Below are positions 1-7,900 of a stretch of 64,000 bases of DNA, in pieces. Made by a program: the position numbers and the translations under genes. Under the pieces are notes generated by a model. It did not search any database. It saw nothing but the letters and a program-made list of their open reading frames with translations, and was not told the DNA's origin. The stretch comes from RGIG8368 sp045540275 (GTDB lineage Bacteria; Verrucomicrobiota; Kiritimatiellia; RFP12; UBA1067), in contig JAZQGX010000235.1 of assembly GCA_045540275.1 (NCBI GenBank), forward strand, positions 1 to 64,000, written 5' to 3'. Each line of letters begins with the position of its first letter. Position 1 is the first letter of the stretch.

Positions 1-148
1 TTTTTCTCTCTTTTTGCAAGGTAGCAATCACGTTATAATTATATCATATTTTTTACAGTCATGCAAGGGAGGATATATGTTTTATTGATTTTTTTATCAA
101 TCGAGGTTCTAAAAGTGGTCAACGAAGTGGAAAAGTCGGGAAAGTGGT

Positions 149-173
149 AAAGCCGAAGGCAGAGACCGGCTTT
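149..173 (+). terminator. Hairpin, possible weak terminator
   Basis: AAAGCCG (149-155) pairs with CGGCTTT (167-173) around an 11-base loop. Only four T follow, so this is a poor intrinsic terminator. It could end a gene lying left of the window, or be an unrelated hairpin. Confidence 0.25.
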
Positions 174-366
174 TAAGATAGGATTTACGCCACGAAAGAG
201 GCGAAAAACAGGGGGTGAATTCAGGATATGGGCCGAAGTGCCGTGTGCGACGCATTACGAATGGGAAAGTGAGATTACGGTGCGGATGAATGGATATTTT
301 TGGATAATATGTGATGGCGTATGAGCAATGGACACGGTATGGTTTGTTAAATGGACCATTTTCAGT

Positions 367-461
367 TGTTCGTTAGAGTAAATACGAGTTCCTTTAATAA
401 ACTTTATAGTTCCTTAAATCTCTGATGATGAGTGTTCGTTAGCACAAATACGAGTGCCTTT
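367..461. repeat. Pair of imperfect 29-base direct repeats
   Basis: Copy one spans 367-395 and copy two spans 433-461, with starts 66 bases apart. Both read TGTTCGTTAG, then a variable triplet, then AAATACGAGT, one variable base and CCTTT. There are about four or five mismatches. The function is unknown. The pair lies upstream of the promoter at 591-596, so an operator or binding site is possible but not shown. Confidence 0.45.
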
Positions 462-564
462 GATCAGTTAATCCTAAATTCCCCCATTGGGCTTTCATTT
501 TACTACAATATCATGAAAATTAGTTTTGCTTATCTAACTAATATCGCTTTATTTTGTCGCTTTA

Positions 565-596
565 TTGGTGATACACGATAAAATTTATGCTATAAT
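565..596 (+). promoter_or_regulatory. Sigma-70-like promoter for the 631-9508 operon
   Basis: A perfect TATAAT -10 box lies at 591-596. The best -35 candidate is TTGGTG at 565-570, but its 20-base spacer is longer than ideal. Transcription would start near 603, upstream of the GGAG and ATG at 621-633. This argues against the TTG at 565 being a translation start. Confidence 0.6.
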
Positions 597-630
597 ACAT
601 ACACTTTTTGACGTAATTATGGAGATTACC

Positions 631-2865
631 ATGAACAGCGACGGAAATACCAACCATCAATGGAAATTTTTCACAGCCGGAGGCGCACTCCAAGTGTCCA
701 TTAACAGCGGCAGCGATATTGAAGCACTTGCCAATCTCGACCCCAAATTATGGACCGCACTCAGTAGCCCCTCCAAAAACCTCCGTTTCGATCAAAAAAC
801 TCTTTCCGATCTCGACACAGATAATGACGGCAGGATCAGAACCCCTGAAATCATAAATACATCCAAGTGGCTATCTCTGCGCTTCAAGAATCTTGACGGT
901 TTCTTCTCCGAAAGTTCTGTCACCCCCCTTGACGAACTTCGTACCGATACCGAGGAAGGCAAAGCCCTCTATAGTTCGGTCATGCGAATCCTTCGTGACC
1001 TGGACAAATCCAACGAAATATCAATTACAATCGATCAGGCTGAAAATGCAGAATCGGTTTTCAACGCCTCCGCATTCAATGGTGACGGCATTATCACTCC
1101 CGCTTCAACCGACAACGAGAGCCTGCGTTCTCTAATAGAAGAAATTATCGCATGCTGCGGTTCGGAAATCGACCGCAGTGGCAATGCCGGTATCAACCAG
1201 GCAATTGTCGATAAATTCTTCAACTCTGTAGCAGCACGTAGACAATGGCTGTCATCTCTTGACAGCTCCATGCTGCCTCTTTCCGACTGCACTGCCGCAG
1301 CTTGCTCCGCAACAGAAGCCGTCGCCACGAAAATCAACGACTTCTTCACTCGATGTTCGCTGATAGCCTACGACGGAAAACTTTCCGCCGCCCTCAACAG
1401 CGATGAAAGCGAAATCGCCGCTATCGCCTCCTCCGCTATCACCGGAAAGGAAAACAACCTTGAAGAGCTTCCTTTGGCGTTGGTCTCCGAAAACGCAAAT
1501 CTCCCCCTCTTCAATAAGGTCAATCCCTATTGGGCCGATGCCCTCGAAAATTTTGCGCGCTGCGCCGTAAAACCGGTGTTTGGCGACATTGATGAACTTT
1601 CTTTCGCGCAATGGCGGCAAATCTATGACAGCTTCGCCGCCTACCGCAGCTGGCTTGCGGCTGAAGAAGGTCAAGATGTTTCCTCACTTGACACGGTACG
1701 CCTCGACGAACTGCTCGTCTCCGATTCCGCGCTTCAACTTAAAAATTTGATTGAGCAGGACGAATCTGTAACCGAAGAACATCGCGCGTTCGCCGATGTC
1801 TCTAAAGCGTTGCGGCTGCGCAAAAATTTTGTGCAATTCCTTCGCAACTACGTGAACATGATTGAATTGTACAATCCGGATTCATCTCCAATTTACCGCG
1901 TCGGTTCGCTCTACATCGATTCGAGAACGGTGCAGCTCTGCTTTGAAGTCGAGAACCTCGCGGAATTTCAAAAACTAGCCGCAACCAGCAAATGCTGCCT
2001 CGTTTACTGCACGCTGAAACGCGATACGTCAGCGCCGCGCATGATTTGCGGCGTTGTTACCGCCGGTGTGGCGCAGAACCTTTGGATTGGGCGCAACGGA
2101 GTCTTCTACGATTTGGACGGTAGCGATTGGGAGGCTACAATCGTCAAGGTCGATTCCCACGACATATCGCTTCGCGAAGCATTCTGGTCGCCATGGCGAA
2201 AAATCGGCGGCATGATTTCGCAGCAGGTCAACAAACTGCTTGCTTCCAAGCAGGATTCCGCACTCGGCAATATTTCCACAAAAATCGAAAAGAGCGCAAA
2301 ATCCGCAGGAACCGGAGCCATTGAACCCCCGAAGAAAGTTGACGGCGCTGCCCTCGCCTCCTCTGTTGCAGCACTGGGCATCGCCGTAGGCATGGTCGGC
2401 GCGGCAATCGGCGGACTGCTTTCAGCTATAGCCGGCATTCCGCTTTGGAAAACCGCAATCGGTCTCATCGTCGCGATTTTGGCGGTCTCAACCCCTTCCG
2501 TAATTATTACCTGGTTCAACCTTCGCTCAAGAAATATTGCTCCAATTCTAAACGCCAGCGGTTGGGCAATCAACCGTCCGCTCAAGTTCTCGTTCAAGCT
2601 CGCCGCCATCTGGACATGTCTTGCGAAGATCCCCGAGCGTTCGGTCGTCTCCCATACCGATCCTTTCGCAGATCGCAATCACTGGCGCGGGATAATCGCT
2701 ATGGCAGTAATAATTGCTGCTGCAATTGCGGGATACTTTGTCTGGAATTCAGGAATCGCCGATTCGCTTCTCCCTGAAAAACTGCGCAAAAACTATTGTG
2801 CGCAAAAAACGGTAGCAACCGAAACCCAACCTGCACAAAGCGCAGCTCCCGTCAATGGAAATTGA
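631..2865 (+). CDS. EF-hand-containing membrane protein, function unknown
   Basis: I do not recognise this 744-residue protein. The ATG at 631 is chosen because GGAG lies 6 bases upstream, whereas the in-frame TTG at 565 lies within the promoter. Near residues 62-69 is a good EF-hand loop (D-x-D-x-D-G-R-I), and a weaker one (NGDGIIT) lies near residue 150. Both suggest calcium binding. The middle is soluble with no recognised domain. Three hydrophobic segments close the protein at about residues 573-602, 608-632 and 688-708, so the large N-terminal part is anchored by its C-terminus. It is the first gene of an operon with sugar-phosphate and RNA-methylation genes, and two bases separate it from the next start. 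Its side of the membrane cannot be told from sequence. Confidence 0.75.
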   Translation: MNSDGNTNHQWKFFTAGGALQVSINSGSDIEALANLDPKLWTALSSPSKNLRFDQKTLSDLDTDNDGRIRTPEIINTSKWLSLRFKNLDGFFSESSVTPLDELRTDTEEGKALYSSVMRILRDLDKSNEISITIDQAENAESVFNASAFNGDGIITPASTDNESLRSLIEEIIACCGSEIDRSGNAGINQAIVDKFFNSVAARRQWLSSLDSSMLPLSDCTAAACSATEAVATKINDFFTRCSLIAYDGKLSAALNSDESEIAAIASSAITGKENNLEELPLALVSENANLPLFNKVNPYWADALENFARCAVKPVFGDIDELSFAQWRQIYDSFAAYRSWLAAEEGQDVSSLDTVRLDELLVSDSALQLKNLIEQDESVTEEHRAFADVSKALRLRKNFVQFLRNYVNMIELYNPDSSPIYRVGSLYIDSRTVQLCFEVENLAEFQKLAATSKCCLVYCTLKRDTSAPRMICGVVTAGVAQNLWIGRNGVFYDLDGSDWEATIVKVDSHDISLREAFWSPWRKIGGMISQQVNKLLASKQDSALGNISTKIEKSAKSAGTGAIEPPKKVDGAALASSVAALGIAVGMVGAAIGGLLSAIAGIPLWKTAIGLIVAILAVSTPSVIITWFNLRSRNIAPILNASGWAINRPLKFSFKLAAIWTCLAKIPERSVVSHTDPFADRNHWRGIIAMAVIIAAAIAGYFVWNSGIADSLLPEKLRKNYCAQKTVATETQPAQSAAPVNGN

Positions 2866-2867
2866 TC

Positions 2868-3764
2868 ATGACACCATTTGAAATCGAAAAACTAAATCGC
2901 CGTTTCGGCGCCAAGGCACGGATTGCATTCCGGTTGGACAGCTGCGGATTTCCGGTGGCATCGCTCGTGTGCAAATACGGCTCCGCTGAAGTATCGCTGT
3001 ACGGCGCACAAGTTATGACCTACCGCGCAACTGGGCACGGGCCTGTGCTTTTTCTTAGCGACAAGGCTATTTACGAAAGTGGTGCTGCGATCCGCGGCGG
3101 CATCCCGCTCTGCTGGCCATGGTTTGGTCGCCGCAACGGAGTCGCCGCCCATGGGTTTGCTCGAACCTCGATGTGGAAAATTTTATCAACTTCTTATTGC
3201 GATGAATCGGTGGAACTCGTTCTCGGCATGACCGACACCCCGGACAGTAAAGAGTTGTTCCCCTATTCATTTGCCGTTCAATTGCGCATCAATCTGGGGC
3301 AAAGCTTGGAGCTTGAGCTGATCACCCGCAACGCAGGCATCGCACCGCTCCCGCTTTCACCGGCTTTCCATCCTTATTTCCGGGTCATGCGTGTCGGTGA
3401 AATTGCAATAAGAGACATCGATACCGGAAAATATGAAAATCTCAGAGATTCTTCCACCGGTACGATATCCGGCGAAGTACGTATAAACGACGCAATTGAC
3501 ATGCTCGTTTACACGCCTCGCAACCACGCGGAAATTCTTGATCCCGTGTTATCGAGAAAAATTGATGTTACGTTTTCCGGTTCAAAATCCATAGTAATCT
3601 GGAATCCCGGCGAAGCGGCCGCCAAGGAGATGATCGACCTTGATGATGAAGCTTATTTGCGTTTTGTATGCGTTGAACCTGCCGTACATGGTCATGACGA
3701 AGTTTTACTGAAACCAGGCGAACGTCATACATTAAAAATGAACATTCAGCCACGGTTGGTTTAA
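2868..3764 (+). CDS. D-hexose-6-phosphate mutarotase (YeaD-like aldose 1-epimerase)
   Basis: This 298-residue protein belongs to the galactose-mutarotase-like fold and matches the YeaD type, which interconverts the anomers of glucose-6-phosphate. Family landmarks are GAQVMTY, FLS (phosphate side), IRGGIPLCWPWFG, HGFAR, the HPYFRV catalytic histidine and a C-terminal CVEPAVHG with the acidic residue. Length is typical. The ATG at 2868 sits 2 bases after the previous stop. Placement near a phosphomannomutase/phosphoglucomutase gene fits a role in hexose-phosphate metabolism. Confidence 0.9.
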   Translation: MTPFEIEKLNRRFGAKARIAFRLDSCGFPVASLVCKYGSAEVSLYGAQVMTYRATGHGPVLFLSDKAIYESGAAIRGGIPLCWPWFGRRNGVAAHGFARTSMWKILSTSYCDESVELVLGMTDTPDSKELFPYSFAVQLRINLGQSLELELITRNAGIAPLPLSPAFHPYFRVMRVGEIAIRDIDTGKYENLRDSSTGTISGEVRINDAIDMLVYTPRNHAEILDPVLSRKIDVTFSGSKSIVIWNPGEAAAKEMIDLDDEAYLRFVCVEPAVHGHDEVLLKPGERHTLKMNIQPRLV

Positions 3765-3765
3765 A

Positions 3766-4509
3766 ATGTGCGAAAACATACTTGATTCTTTTCGAATAGT
3801 ACTGGTGGGCACGCTTTACAGCGGAAATATCGGCTCCGTTTGCCGCGCGATGGCGAACATGGGTTTGAAGGATTTGGCATTGGTCGCACCGAGAATCTGC
3901 GATGACGGAAGCGATGCAACGCGAATGGCGGTTCATGCCACCGATATTCTCGATTCAAAACGGACATTCGGTACTCTCGACGACGCTGTCGCCGATTGCT
4001 CGATTGTCGTCGGCACAACCGCCCGCGGAGGTCTTTATCGGGCTCATGTGCAAGAGCCACGCGAGCTTTTCCCCGAATTGATGCGTGAAGCGCCGCTCGG
4101 TAAAATCGCACTTGTCTTTGGCAGAGAGGACAAAGGCCTTACCAATGATGAAATCATGCGCTGCAATCGTCTGATCCGCATTCCGGTCAACGCATCGTAC
4201 ACGTCGATCAATCTCTCGCAGGCGGTGCTTATTTGCTGCTATGAACTGTTTCTCTCTTCAGGCAACTATGAGGCTCCGAGCGAGATGTCGCTTCCGGTCG
4301 ATCATCGCGCACGCCAGCGCATGATGGAAATTTGGCGTTCGATGCTTCTGAAGATAGGCTTCATGGAGCCAGAAAAAGCCGACCACATGATGCAGGGGAT
4401 GCAGCGGATTTTTTCACGTGGTGTCCGCACCGCCGATGATGCGGCGATCATGATGGGTGTCGCTAGACAGATAGACTGGTACGACAGCGAATGCAAAAAG
4501 GAGAAATAG
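3766..4509 (+). CDS. trmJ: TrmJ/SpoU-family RNA 2'-O-methyltransferase
   Basis: This 247-residue SPOUT (trefoil-knot) methyltransferase most resembles TrmJ, which 2'-O-methylates position 32 of tRNA with S-adenosylmethionine. Visible motifs are NIGSVCRAMANMG (motif 1, with the conserved N and R), FGREDKGLTNDE (motif 2) and INLSQAVLICCYEL (motif 3, the knot). The C-terminal helical extension seen in TrmJ is present. Its ATG follows the mutarotase stop by one base, so the two are translationally coupled. The exact tRNA target is inferred from the family. Confidence 0.85.
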   Translation: MCENILDSFRIVLVGTLYSGNIGSVCRAMANMGLKDLALVAPRICDDGSDATRMAVHATDILDSKRTFGTLDDAVADCSIVVGTTARGGLYRAHVQEPRELFPELMREAPLGKIALVFGREDKGLTNDEIMRCNRLIRIPVNASYTSINLSQAVLICCYELFLSSGNYEAPSEMSLPVDHRARQRMMEIWRSMLLKIGFMEPEKADHMMQGMQRIFSRGVRTADDAAIMMGVARQIDWYDSECKKEK

Positions 4510-4511
4510 AA

Positions 4512-5894
4512 ATGTCTTTCTTCAAAGCCTACGACATGCGCGGAACTTTTGGCAGAGATTTCAACCTCGATACCGTTTACCGGATCGGACGTTGGATGCC
4601 GTCGGTGCTTCGTGCGCAAAAATTTCTAATCGGCCGAGACATTAGATTAAGTTCGCAGGCAATCCGCAATGCCTTGTGCGACGGATTGAACGATGCCGGT
4701 GCAGATGTTGACGACATGGGACTGAGCACTACGCCCATGGTCTATTTCTTCACCGCAAGTAAAAAATACGACGCCTCGGTGCAGATAACCGCATCGCACA
4801 ACCCCGCCGGTGACAACGGCATGAAAGTTTCATCACGAGGAGCGATTCCTGTCGGCGGGGATACCGGACTTAAGGACATCGAAGCCCGAATCCTTTCCGG
4901 CAAACTGCTGGAGCGCGCCCCAAGACGCGGCGCAACGCGTTGTGTTGATTTTTTTGACGAATATGTTCAATGGATGAAATCGCTAGGTCTCAATTTCAAC
5001 GGTGTCAATTTTGCGGTCGATTGTTCCAATGGTGCTTCGTGTAAACTGACAAAGTCGCTTTTAAATTCAGATGCCGACTTGTTTTCGCGGCGTACTGTTT
5101 TTATCAATGATACTCCCGATGGGTCCTTCCCTGGACATGAGCCAAATCCGCTACTTGATTCAGCGAGAGTCCAAATCAACCAAACCGTCCGCGAAAACAA
5201 ATTGGATTGTGGACTCATTTTTGACGGTGATGCCGATAGAGTGATGGTTGTTGACGAGAATGGAAACTTTATTCAGCCCGACTATTTGATTCCCAAAATC
5301 GCCGAATACTTCCTGGCATTGCAGCCAGGCTCAAGCGTCATACACGACATACGGACATCAAGAGGAGCAATCGAGGCGTTGCATGCCGCCGGGGCGAAAA
5401 CGATTATGGGCAAAGTTGGACATGCATTTGCCAAGTTGCTACTGCGCGATTCGGGTTCCGTCTTCGGCGGCGAACTTGCCGGACACTACTACTTCCGCGA
5501 CTTCTACAACTGCGACTCTGCAATGTTGGCGGCGCTGCACATTCTCAGCGCTTTCGCACGCGCCATGGAGCGCGGTCTCACCTTCAGCCAATGGATGGCT
5601 CCGGTTATGAGATACCCCACGACCGGCGAGGTCAATTTTACGATCGAGGATAAGTCAGCTGCCGTTGAAGCGGCAACATCGGCAATACTGCAAAAGTTCG
5701 GCGAACCGCTAAGTCGGGCCGATTTCGATGGCGTACGCCTCGAATATGACATCGGTTGGGTCAATATCAGACAATCCAACACCGAGCCCTATTTGCGCGT
5801 AATCGCCGAAGGACGCGATAAAAATGCCCGTGACGAATTGGCAGGTACCGTAATTGCCGCGATAACACCATATTTGCAGGAAAACGATGCTTAG
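4512..5894 (+). CDS. Phosphomannomutase/phosphoglucomutase (ManB/AlgC-like)
   Basis: This 460-residue alpha-D-phosphohexomutase interconverts hexose 1- and 6-phosphates in the cytoplasm and supplies nucleotide-sugar synthesis. The phosphoserine loop TASHNP has Ser95. The Mg-binding loop D238-G-D-A-D-R and the sugar-binding GGELAGHYYF are intact. The C-terminal RQSNTEPYLRVIAE phosphate-binding segment is present. The start at 4512 is favoured over 4491 because AAGGAG (4498-4503) is well placed and it follows the trmJ stop by two bases. Specificity between mannose and glucose phosphates cannot be decided here. Confidence 0.92.
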   Translation: MSFFKAYDMRGTFGRDFNLDTVYRIGRWMPSVLRAQKFLIGRDIRLSSQAIRNALCDGLNDAGADVDDMGLSTTPMVYFFTASKKYDASVQITASHNPAGDNGMKVSSRGAIPVGGDTGLKDIEARILSGKLLERAPRRGATRCVDFFDEYVQWMKSLGLNFNGVNFAVDCSNGASCKLTKSLLNSDADLFSRRTVFINDTPDGSFPGHEPNPLLDSARVQINQTVRENKLDCGLIFDGDADRVMVVDENGNFIQPDYLIPKIAEYFLALQPGSSVIHDIRTSRGAIEALHAAGAKTIMGKVGHAFAKLLLRDSGSVFGGELAGHYYFRDFYNCDSAMLAALHILSAFARAMERGLTFSQWMAPVMRYPTTGEVNFTIEDKSAAVEAATSAILQKFGEPLSRADFDGVRLEYDIGWVNIRQSNTEPYLRVIAEGRDKNARDELAGTVIAAITPYLQENDA

Positions 5895-6582
5895 CATAAA
5901 AAATATCTCCTTTGCCTATGGCCGCAGTCAAGTATTGCGCGATGTCTCCTTTACGGTTGGTGAGGGCGAAATCATCGGTATCCTAGGTAAAAACGGAGCG
6001 GGTAAAACCACCCTGATGAAAATTCTCTCCAATTGTCTTACCGCGGATGAGGGCTTCATTGATCTGGACGGGGCTAATCCCGCAAAGACACCGGTTCGCT
6101 ACCGAAGACGAATTGGATATGTTTCTGAACGCGGTGCTCTTTACGATGAAATGACAATTAAAGAATATCTTAAATTCAGAGCAAAACTCAAGGGGGAGCG
6201 CACACTTCGTATCGGCCGGAGAATCAATGAGGTGTTAAAACTGTGCAGGATTGCTGAAATAGCCGACAACGCAATCAGCACACTTTCAATGGGAATGCGA
6301 AAACGGGTGTTGCTTGCCGATGCCTTGTTACGCCGTCCTAGCGTTTTGCTGTGCGATGACCTCCTACCCGGTCTTGACCAAGAGCAGCGCAACGGATTAA
6401 AAGACGTCCTCTCCTCGTTGCCGGCACACAGTTCCGCACTGATTACAGGACACGAGCTGGCAGAACTGGCCACTATCTGCACTCGCTTTCTGATTCTACG
6501 GGGAGGACGTATCGCCGCCGATATCTCCGCCAAAGGGAAAAGCATTGAGGACACCTTAAAGATTCTGGAGTGCACATTGTGA
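5887..6582 (+). CDS. ABC transporter ATP-binding protein, permease not nearby
   Basis: This 231-residue ABC ATPase has Walker A GKNGAGKTT (34-42), a Q-loop-region YVSERGALYDEMT, signature LSMGMRKR and an H-loop in TGHELAE. The Walker B region reads VLLCDDLLPGLD. The position normally held by the catalytic glutamate (LLLDEP) is aspartate, and the usual P-T after it is L-L. It resembles CcmA/NatA-type exporters. No permease gene is adjacent: the next two genes encode GYF_2/coiled-coil proteins. Its ATG overlaps the mutase end by 8 bases, and AGGA precedes it. Transport substrate is unknown. Confidence 0.85.
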   Translation: MLSIKNISFAYGRSQVLRDVSFTVGEGEIIGILGKNGAGKTTLMKILSNCLTADEGFIDLDGANPAKTPVRYRRRIGYVSERGALYDEMTIKEYLKFRAKLKGERTLRIGRRINEVLKLCRIAEIADNAISTLSMGMRKRVLLADALLRRPSVLLCDDLLPGLDQEQRNGLKDVLSSLPAHSSALITGHELAELATICTRFLILRGGRIAADISAKGKSIEDTLKILECTL

Positions 6583-7898
6583 GTAAGGCGAACGACAAAT
6601 GGCTTATGCGCAATGAGGCTGGCCGCATCTTTGGGCCAGTTCCTTTAGCGACACTTATAGACTGGGCAAATGACAACCGGATTGCCCCGACTTTTAAAAT
6701 CTCGTCCGATGACGGTGTCTCCTGGATCCAATCTGCTGAAGTCTCCGAATTGGGGATGAAATGGTTCGCCGATGTAGCTCCCGGCAACACCTACGGACCA
6801 GTTCCAAAAGCGGCAATCGAATCCTTGATTAAAGAAGGAGCGATACCGTCAAACGTAAAAATATATTGCGTTTCAGAAGAGAAAACAAAAGACCGGCGGC
6901 CGCCTGATGACGAAAAAAAGAACACCGGGAAGCCGAATCCGCCCCAACCTTACGCCGATACGGAATCTCTGAAAAAGCGCATAGCAGCTCTTGAGCTTGA
7001 AAAAAAAACCATCACGGAGGCGAAAGCTAATTCCGATTCCGCCCTCATGCTGGTCAAACGAGATGTTGAGCAACTGAAATTGCGCAATAACGAGCTTAAA
7101 TCTCGCGTGTCTGAACATGAAGAGCTTCTTCGCACCACCAAAGAAGCATTTGAGAGAATCAGCAGTCTGAATCAAGAACATGAAAATACCATCCAAAGAC
7201 AAAATGACATCATAGCTTCAAAAGAGCGCGAACTTTCAGATTTGCACAAAAATTTCAAATTGGCTGAAGCGAAGATCGCTGAAACGGCAGAGGTTAATCG
7301 GGCGCTTGAAGAAAAAATCGTGGAGTTGAAAGAATTTTCCAGCTCGCAGACTGCCGAAATACACCAACTTCAAAACGATAATGCGGTATTGAAAACACAG
7401 CTGATAAAAAAAGGCGAATTGCTCCAAAGCCAGCAAGACGACTTCTCAAAACAGAATGCCTTGCTATTAAAACGCATTGATGTTGCAGAAAGCAACGCTC
7501 GAAACACCTCTTCGCTGTTGTTAAGCGCGAACGAGAAAATCAAATCGCTTAACGAGAAGGTTTCCACGGTACAGGATGCTCTTGCTTTACGCGAAAAACG
7601 ATGTCTGGAACTGGAGCAGTCTCTTTCAGAGATGGAACAAAGAATTTTAGAATCTTCTGCAGAAACGCACGACGACATCGAATTTACCGACTTTGAAATC
7701 CTTGAGCCGGAGACTGTTGAAAATCCGCCACCTGACCGTGCACAGGAAACATCGTCCGCTAGCAGTGCAAACGAACAGTCACCTCAGGGAGGAACAGGAA
7801 ATTGGAACACGCTAGCGGCTCTTGAAGCGCAAGCTCGTCGCGAACTTGCCGCTATCAACGCAGAAGGCGGCTTGTCTTCATTATTCGGGAGAAAATAA
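6579..7898 (+). CDS. GYF_2-domain coiled-coil protein A
   Basis: The GTG at 6579 is chosen because GGAG (6567-6570) lies 8 bases upstream and it overlaps the ATPase stop in GTGA. It gives 439 residues. The N-terminus has two tandem GYF_2-like (DUF4339) units, recognisable by KWLMRNEAGRIFGPVP with the following WANDNRIAP, and by TYGPVPKAAIESLIKEGAIP. A long heptad-rich, charged helix from about residue 125 to 370 should form a coiled coil. An acidic linker and a short conserved-looking tail (LAALEAQARRELAA) end it. No signal peptide or membrane span is seen, so it is probably cytoplasmic. GYF domains bind proline-rich peptides in eukaryotes; the bacterial GYF_2 role is unknown. Confidence 0.8.
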   Translation: MSKANDKWLMRNEAGRIFGPVPLATLIDWANDNRIAPTFKISSDDGVSWIQSAEVSELGMKWFADVAPGNTYGPVPKAAIESLIKEGAIPSNVKIYCVSEEKTKDRRPPDDEKKNTGKPNPPQPYADTESLKKRIAALELEKKTITEAKANSDSALMLVKRDVEQLKLRNNELKSRVSEHEELLRTTKEAFERISSLNQEHENTIQRQNDIIASKERELSDLHKNFKLAEAKIAETAEVNRALEEKIVELKEFSSSQTAEIHQLQNDNAVLKTQLIKKGELLQSQQDDFSKQNALLLKRIDVAESNARNTSSLLLSANEKIKSLNEKVSTVQDALALREKRCLELEQSLSEMEQRILESSAETHDDIEFTDFEILEPETVENPPPDRAQETSSASSANEQSPQGGTGNWNTLAALEAQARRELAAINAEGGLSSLFGRK

Positions 7899-7900
7899 TC

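Larger units (their letters stand above)
1..590. other. Gene-free stretch at window start
   Basis: No reading frame here looks like a gene on either strand. The sequence holds a small T-loop hairpin (ATTGAT at 84-89 with ATCAAT at 96-101), a longer hairpin at 149-173 and a pair of direct repeats at 367-461. The rest has no feature I can recognise. It lies upstream of the promoter for the operon that begins at 631. It may contain the end of whatever transcription unit precedes the window. Confidence 0.6.

Noticed and set aside
565..630. TTG start giving 22 extra residues on the first gene
   Set aside because: The segment contains the TATAAT promoter, and a better ATG with GGAG lies at 631.
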